NCBI RefSeq assembly: GCF_035989305.1 | Contig: NZ_CP108514.1 | Coordinates: 6,242,501-6,306,500 of the forward strand | Length of the DNA stretch: 64,000 nucleotides | From: Streptomyces sp. NBC_01233 | Lineage (GTDB): Bacteria; Actinomycetota; Actinomycetes; Streptomycetales; Streptomycetaceae | Direction: 5' to 3' | In this document: positions 42,245 to 50,305 of the stretch, one piece after another | Numbering within the stretch: position 1 is the first letter of the stretch | Layout: the number at the start of each line of letters is the position of its first letter | The notes under the pieces: model-generated | What the model saw: the letters and a program-made list of their open reading frames with translations, nothing else | The model's database searches: none | What the model was told of the DNA's origin: nothing | Made by a program: the position numbers and the translations under genes

Positions 42245-42883
42245 ATGAAGCCATTTGTTTTCCGGCAGGGACAAGGCGCATGGGGGGCGGGTACCCCGTC
42301 CTTACTGCACGCCTACGTGGCCGTAGATCTCGGACATCATCCGGAGTTGTTCGAGCTCGTCCGCGGCATTCGTGCCGCGACGAACAACGACCCGCTCACC
42401 CACGTCGGCGACCGATGGTTCCACATCACGCTCTACCAACTGAGTCAAACGCCCGCCTCCAAGATTCCCGACGCCGAGCGAGAGGCCCTGGCCGCCGAGC
42501 TGACCACGCAGTTGCGGCGCGTCGCCCCCTTCGCAATCACGGTGGGCAGCCCTCTCACATACGGCAGCGGAATCATCTTCGACCTCGGGCCGGACGAACC
42601 CCTCAACGCCCTGCGCACCGCCACGACCAGGGCCTTCGAGATCGTGCGAGGACCCGAGGCAACGTCCTACGACACCGGCGTCCTGCACATGACCGAGTCG
42701 TACGCCACGGCAGAAGTCACTCTGGAGCACTTCCACCAGATCCAGCGTCGTGTACGGCGGGTCCGCCCCAGCCACGCACCTCTGCATATCGACAGCGTCC
42801 ATCTCGTCGATGTCACCGCGGACAGCGCCGCCAAGACGATCACCTGGGAGCACCTGGCGGCCATTCCGCTCGCGGGCGGCTGA
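42245..42883 (+). CDS. 2H phosphoesterase (2'-5' RNA ligase family)
   Basis: 212 aa from ATG 42245 (in-frame starts further upstream up to 42143 are possible). The two H-x-T motifs of the 2H phosphoesterase fold are present: [10 protein letters not shown] near residue 60 and VLHMTESYA near 150. The family (LigT/ThpR-like) opens 2',3'-cyclic phosphates or hydrolyses 2'-5' linkages. Cellular RNA target unknown. Of the four family loci in the window, this is the only one on the plus strand. Confidence 0.85.
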   Translation: MKPFVFRQGQGAWGAGTPSLLHAYVAVDLGHHPELFELVRGIRAATNNDPLTHVGDRWFHITLYQLSQTPASKIPDAEREALAAELTTQLRRVAPFAITVGSPLTYGSGIIFDLGPDEPLNALRTATTRAFEIVRGPEATSYDTGVLHMTESYATAEVTLEHFHQIQRRVRRVRPSHAPLHIDSVHLVDVTADSAAKTITWEHLAAIPLAGG

Positions 42884-42925
42884 GCTGAGCCCCGGCCCGG
42901 GGTGCCTGTTGCTGCCGCCCCGTGT

Positions 42926-43234
42926 TCAGGTTCGGTGGGTGTCGATGCGGGTGACCCCGGCGCGGTCGTCGGCGATCTCGCGTAGCCGGGCGTTTTCCAC
43001 GGCCAGGCGCTGGAGATGCGCGGCGGCGAGCTTGAGCTGGTCGGCCTGGAGCCGGTTGGCTCGCTTCAGCTTGGCGTTGCGGGCGGCCAACCGGTCGAAC
43101 GCGCTCGGCTGCCCGGAGGCGGCCGTGCTGTCGGTAGGGGCGGTCCGTGCCTGGGCGATCACGCGGGCGATCTCGGGGTAGCGCCGGCGGAAGGTCGTGT
43201 TGCTCAGGCCGAAGTGCCGGGCCAGGGCCAGCAC
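42926..43234 (-). CDS. HTH plus coiled-coil protein, transposon/recombinase accessory-like
   Basis: 102 aa as called from GTG 43234; an in-frame extension without a standard start codon (PRADDLLAQAAATGARPS) may belong to it. HTH-like LARHFGLSNTTFRRRYPEIARVIAQAR is followed by a coiled coil (RLAARNAKLKRANRLQADQLKLAAAHLQRLAVENARLRE). This layout is seen in small helpers of serine recombinases and Tn-like elements. No recombinase is adjacent, though a relic is at 46943-47280. Confidence 0.62.
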   Translation of the reverse strand: MLALARHFGLSNTTFRRRYPEIARVIAQARTAPTDSTAASGQPSAFDRLAARNAKLKRANRLQADQLKLAAAHLQRLAVENARLREIADDRAGVTRIDTHRT

Positions 43235-43383
43235 ACTGGGCCTGGCTCCGGTTGCCGCGGCCTGGGCGAGCAGGTCGTCGGCTCGGGGCCAAGGGTGACG
43301 TCGGGTATGCCGAGTTCCTCGTGGAGTCCCCTATGCTCGCGAGGCAGTTGGTATGAACAGTTCATTTCGGGGGGCGGAGCCGC

Positions 43384-44112
43384 ATGGCCGACGAGATCAA
43401 GTACGAGTACAAGACCGTGCAGACAGTTCGCGGCACCGACGGCTTGGTGATCGCGAAGATGCAGAAGGACGGCTGGGAGCTCGTCGAACAAGCCCAGGGC
43501 ATGCTGCGCTCCAGCCTCGACTTCCGCCGGCCGAAAAAGCCGCTGCCGCGGCTCCTGATCGGCACCGCGGTCGGCGGCCTCGTGATCCTGGCCATCGTCA
43601 TCGGCGTGGCCGCGGCACTTGAGGACGGAGGCGAGAATAAGGACGAGTCGAACAAGCCGGCGGCGGCCACTGCGAGCGCAGAGCCCTCCGCCACGTCTGC
43701 TCCGACCGCGGCCAGGTCGGCTGCCGCTGAGGTGATCACGCCTCAGAACAACCCGGAGTTCGCGGCGCTGCTGAAGACGGACTCGTGCGACGATGCGAAC
43801 CTGGACTTCGCGACCAAGTACAAGGGCAAGACGGTAGCGTTCGACGGCTCGATCGTGCACATGGCGCCCCACGGGGACTACGACACCCGCTACGACTTCC
43901 TCCTGGGCCCGGGCGACAAGGGATCGAATACGGGGGTCGGCCCGGCCTTCAAGTACGAGGACGTCAACATCCACGACCTGAAGCTGTCCGGCCGGAACAC
44001 CCCCGCTACCGTCCGCGCGGGCGATAAGTTCCGCTTCGTCGCCGAGGTGGGCGAATTCAACGCGAAGCAGTGCGTCTTCTTCCTCGACCCGGTCTCGACG
44101 GAAATCCGGTAG
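43384..44112 (+). CDS. DUF4839 membrane protein
   Basis: 242 aa. The N-terminal ~45 residues have a DUF4177-like start (YKTVQTVRGTDGLVIAKMQKDGWELV). One TM helix follows at about 57-78 (LLIGTAVGGLVILAIVIGVAAAL), a Ser/Ala/Thr linker, and the DUF4839 domain (about 120-242; FAALLKTDSCDDANLDF, KTVAFDGSIVHM, YDTRYDFLLGPGD). The soluble part is probably outside the membrane. ATG has GGGGGGCGGAG upstream. Function unknown. Confidence 0.85.
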   Translation: MADEIKYEYKTVQTVRGTDGLVIAKMQKDGWELVEQAQGMLRSSLDFRRPKKPLPRLLIGTAVGGLVILAIVIGVAAALEDGGENKDESNKPAAATASAEPSATSAPTAARSAAAEVITPQNNPEFAALLKTDSCDDANLDFATKYKGKTVAFDGSIVHMAPHGDYDTRYDFLLGPGDKGSNTGVGPAFKYEDVNIHDLKLSGRNTPATVRAGDKFRFVAEVGEFNAKQCVFFLDPVSTEIR

Positions 44113-44133
44113 TCAAGACGGGCAGCCGCGTCA

Positions 44134-44320
44134 TCACAGACCAGCGTGCCCGGCCATTTTCTCAGCGTTGATCATTTCCAGATTCGTTGAGGATGAGGGC
44201 GGCACGATGTCGCCGATCCGGCTGGGGCTGAGGGTGACTTCAGCCGGTCCGCCGACTGCGACGATGGCTCCCGCAGACGTGACGAGCTTGTTCAGTGTGG
44301 ACAGGAGGGCGTCGCGTTCG
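44134..44320 (-). pseudogene. gene fragment, N-terminus missing
   Basis: An open minus-strand frame of ~60 residues (ERDALLSTLNKLVTSAGAIV, VTLSPSRIGDIVPPSSSTN, MINAEKMAGHAGL) ends in TGA. Upstream an in-frame TAA blocks it and no start codon is available. It looks like the C-terminal relic of a larger protein. Family not recognised. Confidence 0.35.
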
Positions 44321-44322
44321 GT

Positions 44323-44340
44323 TTAGTTTCTCTGAACTAA
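44323..44340. promoter_or_regulatory. inverted repeat TTAGTT-6-AACTAA
   Basis: A perfect 6-bp A/T-rich inverted repeat around TCTCTG, unusual in this GC-rich context. Position between a gene relic and a terminator gives no clear partner; it may be an operator or transposon-end relic. Confidence 0.4.
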
Positions 44341-44359
44341 CAAAGGTCTCCTTCGGTAG

Positions 44360-44387
44360 GGTCCGAGAGGGCTGACTCTCCCGGACC
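44360..44387. terminator. hairpin between convergent genes
   Basis: Stem GGTCC-GAGAG pairing with CTCTC-(CC bulge)-GGACC, 6-base loop. Placed between the plus-strand DUF4839 gene and the minus-strand 150-aa gene; could serve the minus-strand gene or both. Confidence 0.6.
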
Positions 44388-44408
44388 CCCTTGCTCGACT
44401 CGGTAGGA

Positions 44409-44861
44409 TCAATGGCGCAAGTTGCGCCACCAATCTGCCACTTGAGGATCCATCCGGTAGAGCATTTCGGCCTTGCCCAGGTTCGCGTTGTGGCTGCCCT
44501 GCCAGTTTTCGATTGGCCAGCGTTTGGCGCCGAACAGCCCAGCAGCGATTCGGCTCAAACGTGCGTGTTCATTGCGCTGCTGCCGCTCGTCCAGTTTCGA
44601 GCGTTTCAGTACTTCAGTGAACGTGACCGTCTCGCCAGGCGCTGCGGCTGTGGCTTCAAACAGCGCGCGGACCCCTGTCAGGTGCTTGGAGCCCTCCCAA
44701 AGAAGGTGCACCTGCTCGCGGCTCCAACGGCCCTGTCGAGGGATGTTCACCGATTCTGCGGTTCCGTCGATGTCTGCCAGCAGGCCAGCGAGCTTCTCCT
44801 GGAGCGACTCGACGTCGGCGAGTGCGCCGACCACGACTGACCGCAGGGCTTCTTGATCCAT
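44409..44861 (-). CDS. hypothetical protein, 150 aa, under GTATAC operators
   Basis: ATG with GGAGG about 7 bases upstream. Helical protein: VVVGALADVESLQEKLAGLLADI, then WSREQVHLLWEGSKHLTGV and ERQQRNEHARLSRIAAGLFG, with a Trp-rich end (WPIENWQGSH, DWWRNLRH). No recognised family. Two palindromic operators lie immediately upstream, so the gene is probably tightly repressed. Confidence 0.7.
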   Translation of the reverse strand: MDQEALRSVVVGALADVESLQEKLAGLLADIDGTAESVNIPRQGRWSREQVHLLWEGSKHLTGVRALFEATAAAPGETVTFTEVLKRSKLDERQQRNEHARLSRIAAGLFGAKRWPIENWQGSHNANLGKAEMLYRMDPQVADWWRNLRH

Positions 44862-44874
44862 ACCAATCCTCCGA

Positions 44875-44917
44875 AGTCGTATACGACTCCATAACTGTAA
44901 GAGTTCGTATACGACTC
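44875..44917. promoter_or_regulatory. two tandem GTATAC palindromic operators
   Basis: AGTCGTATACGACT (44875-44888) is a perfect 14-bp palindrome. GAGTTCGTATACGACTC (44901-44917) is a second copy with one mismatched pair, its centre 28 bp away. They sit upstream of the 150-aa gene. GTATAC cores flanked by GAC/GTC are typical of GntR-type repressor sites on Streptomyces elements; the repressor gene is not adjacent. Confidence 0.75.
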
Positions 44918-44963
44918 CACAAGGGGAGTGGTATGGCTGCCTGGCCGTGCTTGAGTTCGCTGG

Positions 44964-45198
44964 TCACTGGGGTCGGGTGGCGATGGTGGCGTAGTAGGGG
45001 GCGGTGGAGGTGAACAGCTCGTTGGGCTCGTAGCGCACGATCTTCATCGGGGCGCCCGTCGTCGCAGTGGCTTTCGTGGCGCTCCCAAGCGGCGCGGGCT
45101 TCGGGACTGAGCCCCTCGAACCACGTACACGGCTCAAAAGCGTGATCGAGGTGGTTGCCCAGGCTGCGGAAAGGGCTCGTACCAGGTGTCGTGTCCAT
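44964..45198 (-). pseudogene. methyltransferase N-terminus relic with upstream coding fragment
   Basis: A 27-codon frame from ATG 45047 (MKIVRYEPNELFTSTAPYYA) matches the start of streptomycete SAM methyltransferases and stops at 44964 before motif I. Just upstream, a different frame (HLDHAFEPCTWFEGLSPEARAAWERHESHC, 45060-45198) also looks coding. Together they are decayed remnants, not a complete gene. Confidence 0.45.
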
Positions 45199-45394
45199 CC
45201 CGGGATCGTCACAGAAAACGGTGCGGAGGCTCCGTCACTCCTGACGAGAACATCGTCCTCCGCAGGGGTTGTTCCATGTTCTGGACCTGTATGGATTGAT
45301 CAGCGTTCAAGGTCTAATCTGCGCGGGCGCCGCATCGCGAAAGATCCCTTCTGTCGACGACGGCCGCCTGCGCGCCCACCCAGACGAGGACCCC

Positions 45395-45880
45395 ATGAGC
45401 GACCCCGAGCCCCGCTACACCGACGCCCCGCGCGCCGTCTACATCACAGCCGCCGCAGCAGTCGGCCTGGACCTGTTCTCCCTGCCGCTGCCGTGGGTGG
45501 ACTTCTCATTTCTCGGGTTCGCGTTCGAGAGGTCCGCGATGACCCTCACCGACGGTGGCGGCTTCATCTGCCTCGCCGTACTGGCCGGGGTCGGTGTCCT
45601 CGTCTACCAGGCAGGCAGCCGCCGGACCTCATGCGAGCGCTACACCTTCTCGTTCTGGGCCGCTCTCTTCCTCGGCCTCTACACCTTCCTTCTTTTCCTC
45701 ACCCCCAGCATCCTGCGAGAACTCCTCAACAAGGAGGCAGCCGTCCAGGGCGCGGGCGGCCCACCCGCCCAGATACACGCCGGCGACTTCATGACCATGG
45801 GAACCGGATACTTTCTCGCACTCTTCACGTCCATCATCGCGACCGCCGCCTGCGGCTACATCGCCAACCGAAACCGGTAA
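45395..45880 (+). CDS. four-TM membrane protein, 161 aa
   Basis: ATG with GAGGA about 5 bases upstream. Four hydrophobic segments: AVYITAAAAVGLDLFSLPLPW, GGFICLAVLAGVGVLVY, FSFWAALFLGLYTFLLFLT and FMTMGTGYFLALFTSIIATAA. No family recognised. A terminator hairpin follows 157 bp later. Confidence 0.75.
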   Translation: MSDPEPRYTDAPRAVYITAAAAVGLDLFSLPLPWVDFSFLGFAFERSAMTLTDGGGFICLAVLAGVGVLVYQAGSRRTSCERYTFSFWAALFLGLYTFLLFLTPSILRELLNKEAAVQGAGGPPAQIHAGDFMTMGTGYFLALFTSIIATAACGYIANRNR

Positions 45881-46037
45881 GAGCGTCCGCCAGTAGGGCG
45901 TGAGCTGGGGTTATCGGATGCGGGGGCTGGCGGGCCGGGTGTCCCAGCGGTGGGTGTACCGGCCTCGGCGGCCAACGGAACAGCCAGTATCGGTGAGATT
46001 GATCTTGTATCGAACGGGCCTGGCCGGTCCGGTCGCT

Positions 46038-46064
46038 GGCCCCCGGTGCCGGCCTCCGGGGGCC
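46038..46064 (+). terminator. GC-rich terminator hairpin
   Basis: Perfect 9-bp stem GGCCCCCGG / CCGGGGGCC with a 9-base loop, between the plus-strand membrane protein gene and the convergent minus-strand NYN gene. Confidence 0.75.
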
Positions 46065-46095
46065 TCGTGCCTGTCGCGTTAGGCCGGCCGACGGA

Positions 46096-46668
46096 TCAGG
46101 CTGTGTAGGTCAGCTCGTCGAAGTGCGGATCCAGAGGCATGTACTCATCGGCTGTCGCGATGAGCTCGCGGCTCGCAGCGTGATCCCAGCTGCGTACCCG
46201 CACCCTGACCCCTGCTCCTTGGAGGGCCTGGACGGGGCGGACGAAGTCGCTGTCGCCGGAGACCAGCGTCACGATGTCCCCGCGTTCCGGGCGCATGTAG
46301 CGGATGTCGGTGAGCATCATCGTGGTCAAGGCACTGTCGACCTGCTTCTCGCGGTTGTGCGCGTTGCGACGCAGCAGGTCCACCGTGAAGCCCGCGTACT
46401 GAGCCGGCTGTTCCCACACTGCCGTCCCCGGCTCCCCATACGAACCGAACATGATGGCCTGGCCCTCTGCACAGGTGGGCGGGAACAGCAGTCCGTGCAA
46501 CGCGCGGAAGTTGCACCGCCACGACGGATCGGCCATGCGGCGGACTGCGGCCTCATGGGCGGACGGGGCGCAGCCCCGTCGGGCTGCGGCACATTGCATC
46601 CCGGCGACGAAGACATTGGATCCGTCGACATAGCTAAAGACAACTGGAAGAGATTTATTCTTCGGCAT
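46096..46668 (-). CDS. NYN/PIN-like RNase domain protein (LabA/DUF88-like)
   Basis: 190 aa from ATG 46668 (GGGGA about 7 bases upstream). NYN-type PIN signature: VVFSYVDGSNVF with the first Asp15 and Asn18, then EKQVDSALTTMMLTDI and TLVSGDSDFVRPVQAL with the downstream Asp residues. These acidic residues would bind Mg2+ for RNA cleavage. A Cys-containing insert (QCAAARRGCAPS) lies near the N-terminus. Single-copy, no partner toxin/antitoxin gene beside it. The 5' region (46669-46760) is A/T-rich. Confidence 0.85.
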   Translation of the reverse strand: MPKNKSLPVVFSYVDGSNVFVAGMQCAAARRGCAPSAHEAAVRRMADPSWRCNFRALHGLLFPPTCAEGQAIMFGSYGEPGTAVWEQPAQYAGFTVDLLRRNAHNREKQVDSALTTMMLTDIRYMRPERGDIVTLVSGDSDFVRPVQALQGAGVRVRVRSWDHAASRELIATADEYMPLDPHFDELTYTA

Positions 46669-46942
46669 TATTTTTCCCCTAGAACGCAACAAAACTCCTC
46701 TCCGCGCAGCGGAAAAGAGTTTGACTCGACGTCGAAATATTTGGTTTTGAATTGCCGATTAATCCTTGAGGCTTGCTGCCCGGAGTGCCGGTTCGCGATG
46801 GCCGGCCGCCCTGGGTGGTCACGAGGTTAGCGGCTCTCGGTATCCGCCGTGCCGTCTTCGTGAAGGTCGGTCAGGAGCGGCGGCGTCCTGCCCACATGCC
46901 TTACCGAGAGCCGGGGGGCGCCGAGAGCGCTGACCAGCAGCT

Positions 46943-47280
46943 TTATGAGACTACGGCCTGCCCGCAGCGGCGGGGTTGGGGGATGTCGTCGCCCTGGCGG
47001 CCGTCACTCTGAAGGACGGCGAAGTCGGCGTGGGCCGCCTCGATGGCCCCGGGGTACGCCTGGGCCTTCTCGTGTTCGGCGAGCGCCCGGTAGGCACTCG
47101 CGAGGCTGGGGTTCTGGCCCTTGCGCTTACCGGTAGGGATCTGCAGGTCGGGCGGATCTGCTCGACGGACTCGCCGTTCGCGCGGCGGCGGAGCGCGGTG
47201 TGCAGCATGTCGTCGGTGATCACCTGGGGCCGGCCGCCGTGCTTGCCCTTGCGGGCAGTCGCCCCGCCGCCGGAGATTAA
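46943..47280 (-). pseudogene. serine recombinase C-terminal fragment, frameshifted
   Basis: The minus strand reads GGGATARKGKHGGRPQVI then MLHTALRRRANGESVEQI, like the linker and HTH of serine recombinases (GRKGGRP..., RxMRAEGxSxxxI). It breaks at about 47158, where one C appears lost (CGCCCGACCTG) and the sense continues in the next frame (LQIPTGKRKGQNPSLASAYR) to TAA 46943. The catalytic Ser domain is absent. A decayed invertase/resolvase. Confidence 0.6.
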
Positions 47281-47343
47281 GAGAGCGATCTCCGAGCGCC
47301 GCGCCCGGAAGGCGAGGGCGCTGCCACCGGAGAGCGATGCCTT

Positions 47344-47850
47344 TCACCGCGCACGCAACGAGTTGGACAGGCCTGCGCGGTCAATGACCAACCGTGCACA
47401 ACCGAGCGCCATGTGGGGCCGGCCGCAGTCATGGAGAACGGCGCCGTCTCCGCGTACTTCCCGGACAGCGGCATGGACCAGTGCCCGCACGTTGAGCAGG
47501 TCCTGGTCGGGCCAGACGTCGAACAGGACGCCGGCGCGGTTGCTGTACGGGTGGCCGATCTCCGTGTGGACCGGCTCGGCCGCGGCCAGCTTCTCGCGCA
47601 GGGCTTCGACGAGCACGCCTCGCTCGGATTCGCCGATCGCGTCGGCGGTGGCATCCGTGATCATCTCGATGGTGACGTGGAGTTGGTCGTGGCCGAGTGC
47701 GCGGATCGGGTAGGGGCTCATCGCCGCGTGGCAGGCGTCCGCGAGGGCCAGGAGCGCAGCGTCGGTGTCCTGGTCTGGGAGTGCGTACACATGCAGCACC
47801 CGGTCGCCGTTCCAAGGCCTCCCCTGGAACGAGGGCGTGAACCGCTTCAC
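47344..47850 (-). CDS. 2H phosphoesterase-like protein with an altered second motif
   Basis: 168 aa from GTG 47850, overlapping the upstream stop by 4 bases (GTGA). First motif QLHVTIEMI is intact (His-Val-Thr); the second is RPHMALGCAR, with Ala where Thr/Ser is usual (H-x-A). The protein may thus have reduced or changed catalysis. It follows directly on another 2H gene. Confidence 0.78.
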   Translation of the reverse strand: MKRFTPSFQGRPWNGDRVLHVYALPDQDTDAALLALADACHAAMSPYPIRALGHDQLHVTIEMITDATADAIGESERGVLVEALREKLAAAEPVHTEIGHPYSNRAGVLFDVWPDQDLLNVRALVHAAVREVRGDGAVLHDCGRPHMALGCARLVIDRAGLSNSLRAR

Positions 47851-48488
47851 CGGCCCCCTCCGCTGTCGCCGGCGCCGAGGTCGGACGCCGTGCCGAGCGG
47901 GATCGTGGAGATCGTCGTCCAGGAGTACAGGCTGCGCCAGTCCTGCTGCTGGTCCACGAGCGATACCTGCGCGACGGTCATCCGGGCACGCTTGGGTCTC
48001 ACGTCCTTGACCAGGGTTCTGCGGAAGTCCTCGTCCTGCCACCGGCAGTTCGAGTACGCGAGCGACATGTGAGGCCAGGGCCGCTGCGGCCGGGATCCGA
48101 GGGCGCCGGCGCCGAGCACGCCCTCGGTGGCGTCGCGCAGCGCCCCATACAGGTCGGAGAGGGCTTCCTCGGGGTAGAGGGAGGCGACGAGGCCGTTGTG
48201 GATGGCCTGGGCGGGCCCGACCTCGACATCGAAGGCTGGCATCCCCCCGACAGCGGCATGCGCGGCGTCGCTGAGCGCCAGGGCCTGTTCGGGTGTGAAG
48301 GGGCCGATGGACTGGAGGGTGGCGTGCAGCCATTCGACCGGCACGGGTGTCAGCTGCGGATAGTCGTCTAGCAGTGGCCGGTGGTCGCGTACGAAGCGGT
48401 GGACATCGTCCTGCCCTTCGAAGGTCAGGTGCCAGTGGGCGCGGTGCTCACCGTCCGGCCAGTGGTGGGTTTCCCAGAAGTCGCGCAC
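47847..48488 (-). CDS. 2H phosphoesterase (2'-5' RNA ligase family)
   Basis: 213 aa; GTG with AGGAG about 9 bases upstream. Both 2H motifs are present: WLHATLQSIG (H-x-T) and PHMSLAYSN (H-x-S). Ends YSWTTISTIPLG, the family's final strand. Members cleave cyclic phosphates in RNA or nucleotides. Its stop overlaps the next gene, another 2H member, so the pair may be a two-component unit. It follows an EEP-family phosphoesterase (38-bp gap). Confidence 0.85.
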   Translation of the reverse strand: MRDFWETHHWPDGEHRAHWHLTFEGQDDVHRFVRDHRPLLDDYPQLTPVPVEWLHATLQSIGPFTPEQALALSDAAHAAVGGMPAFDVEVGPAQAIHNGLVASLYPEEALSDLYGALRDATEGVLGAGALGSRPQRPWPHMSLAYSNCRWQDEDFRRTLVKDVRPKRARMTVAQVSLVDQQQDWRSLYSWTTISTIPLGTASDLGAGDSGGGR

Positions 48489-48526
48489 AGACGGTTCTCC
48501 TCGCGTCGGGGGCGGTGGGCCGGGGT

Positions 48527-49360
48527 TCAGCGGTACGTCCAGGAATGGTCGGTGTTGATCAGATCGGTGTCGAGGGTGATCGCCACACCGCGGTGATCGC
48601 TCGCGTCCGAAGGTGCGTCGAGCAGACGGTAGGAGACGAGGGCGGGGACCAGCGGGGCGCTCACCCAGATCTGGTCGATCCGGTCATCCGTGCCCGTGGG
48701 GCGCAGCAGCGTCTCGTCGCCGGTGCGCTGGTACAGCTCCCAGGCCGTGTCACGGAACCCGTTCGCGTGCAGCTTCCACGCCACGCGCCGGTCGGGCTGC
48801 GGGTCCGCCTGACGGTTGGGGTCGGTGAGCAAGGTGCGGGAGCCGAGGTTGTACGGGCGCATCTCCGTGTAGTTGGGCTGCGGCCCGTCCTGCGGCGGAT
48901 AGTTGATGTCTCCGCCCAGGATGGCGTACGGGCCGAGTTTGTAGCTGCGGGAGGCGGCGAAGTCGGCCTCCGTGATCGCCTTGTCCCCGGAGTAGGGCGT
49001 GAAGTGAACGGAGGTGACGGTCAGAGGGTCGGGCAGGCCGGGGATGTCGAAGCCGGCGGTGCCGAGGCCGTGGTGGGTTTCATCGGCCGCGTAGTCGGTG
49101 TTCCAGTAGACACGTCGGCCCAGGGTGGTGCGGCGGTAGAGGACGCCGGTGCCCAGTCTGCTTCGGGATGGGGCGAGTAGCGCGTCCATGTCGAGATCGC
49201 GCTCGGCGCGTACGGTCTGGCGGTGGCCGGTCTCGCTCCAGCCCTTCAGCTCCTGCAGCAGCGCGATGTCGGGTCGCGCCGCCGATATGCGCTCGGCGAG
49301 GAGCGGCCAGCGGTCGTGGCCGCCCTCGCAGGTGTTCTGAACTAGGACGGTGAACAGCAT
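48527..49360 (-). CDS. endonuclease/exonuclease/phosphatase-family protein
   Basis: 277 aa; ATG with AGGAG about 9 bases upstream. EEP fold: FTVLVQNTCEGG (Asn9), IALLQELKGW (Glu, metal), TVTSVHFTPYSGDKA, ILGGDINYPP (Asp/Asn), and the closing SDHRGVAI (Asp-His). Substrates in the family range from DNA abasic sites to phospholipids and RNA. The neighbours (2H enzymes, DEDDh exonuclease) suggest a nucleic-acid or nucleotide substrate. Confidence 0.87.
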   Translation of the reverse strand: MLFTVLVQNTCEGGHDRWPLLAERISAARPDIALLQELKGWSETGHRQTVRAERDLDMDALLAPSRSRLGTGVLYRRTTLGRRVYWNTDYAADETHHGLGTAGFDIPGLPDPLTVTSVHFTPYSGDKAITEADFAASRSYKLGPYAILGGDINYPPQDGPQPNYTEMRPYNLGSRTLLTDPNRQADPQPDRRVAWKLHANGFRDTAWELYQRTGDETLLRPTGTDDRIDQIWVSAPLVPALVSYRLLDAPSDASDHRGVAITLDTDLINTDHSWTYR

Positions 49361-49618
49361 CCGGTGCTCTCCTGGCGGGTCGTGTCGGCGGTGGCGATGT
49401 CCGTAGAGGGTCAGCCTTGGTCAGCCGAGGGCGGGTTGCGGCGGCGTACCGCAGCGGCCCGCCGAAGAGCAGCTGCTCGGACTTCGAGACTTCTGTTGCG
49501 CTCGGGGCTGGGTTTCCCAGCTATAGGCGGCTCCGGTTCCAGGTGGGGTCCGTGGTCGTGGGTTTCAGCGGGGGTCCGGGAACGTCGTGCAGGAGATCTC
49601 CTGGAGGGGCGTCCGAGG

Positions 49619-50305
49619 TCAGGACAGTTCGAGCTGGGTGGGCTGAGTTGCTCTCGGGGGCCGGCTCGCGACACGTACGAGGTGCGCGACGCTGGTGATC
49701 TTTTGGCGGACCGCGGCCTCGGTCAGCAGCGTGCGCAGGAGCACCGCGGTCACGGTGACGTCATCCATCGCCCGGTGCCGGTGGGCCGGCTGCGGGATCG
49801 CGAAGTGGGCCAGCAGCGCGTCGAGGGAGTAGGAGTCAAGGCCCGGTACGACGTGCTTGGCGAGCAGCAGGGTGTCGACGATCCGCGTCTGGGCCAGCCG
49901 CGGGCACGCCTCGCGATAGTTGTAGAGGATGGACCCTTCCGTCGGTGCATGATGCGCGACCAGAAGCAGGGGCGGCTCGGGCAGCGCCTCGTCCAGGGCA
50001 TGAAGCACCGTGGCTGCGGGCGGCGCCTCGGCGACGTCTCGCATGGTGATGCCGGTCTGCGCGATGCCCAAGGGTGTGATCGGCGCATGTGCCGGAGGGC
50101 GGATGAACGAGGTGAACGAGAAGCCGGTGCGCCCCGGGCCCCGGCCGCGCTCGTGCTTGAGGCCCAGCGCGGCGACTTCGATCGGTTCGGGTGGGGCACC
50201 TCTCGGGGTGGTGCCCTCGAAGTCCAGCACCACGAACTGGGTGTCCTGGAACAGCGGGTCGTCCGCAAGACGCCCACCCTCCGGCGGGGAAGCCGCTGCC
50301 GTCAC
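49619..50305 (-). CDS. DEDDh 3'-5' exonuclease (DnaQ-like)
   Basis: 228 aa from GTG 50305, overlapping the upstream stop (GTGA). ExoI VVLDFEGTT (Asp28, Glu30), ExoII-like VAHHAPTEGSILY, and ExoIII HRAMDDVTV with the His and Asp of the DEDDh class. Small, without a polymerase domain, so probably a stand-alone RNA or DNA trimming enzyme. It is coupled to an APH-fold kinase gene. Confidence 0.85.
   Translation of the reverse strand: MTAAASPPEGGRLADDPLFQDTQFVVLDFEGTTPRGAPPEPIEVAALGLKHERGRGPGRTGFSFTSFIRPPAHAPITPLGIAQTGITMRDVAEAPPAATVLHALDEALPEPPLLLVAHHAPTEGSILYNYREACPRLAQTRIVDTLLLAKHVVPGLDSYSLDALLAHFAIPQPAHRHRAMDDVTVTAVLLRTLLTEAAVRQKITSVAHLVRVASRPPRATQPTQLELS

Noticed and set aside
43204..43974. 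Minus-strand 256-aa frame opposite the DUF4839 gene
   Set aside because: Antisense to a gene with a recognised domain and TM helix; no family features.
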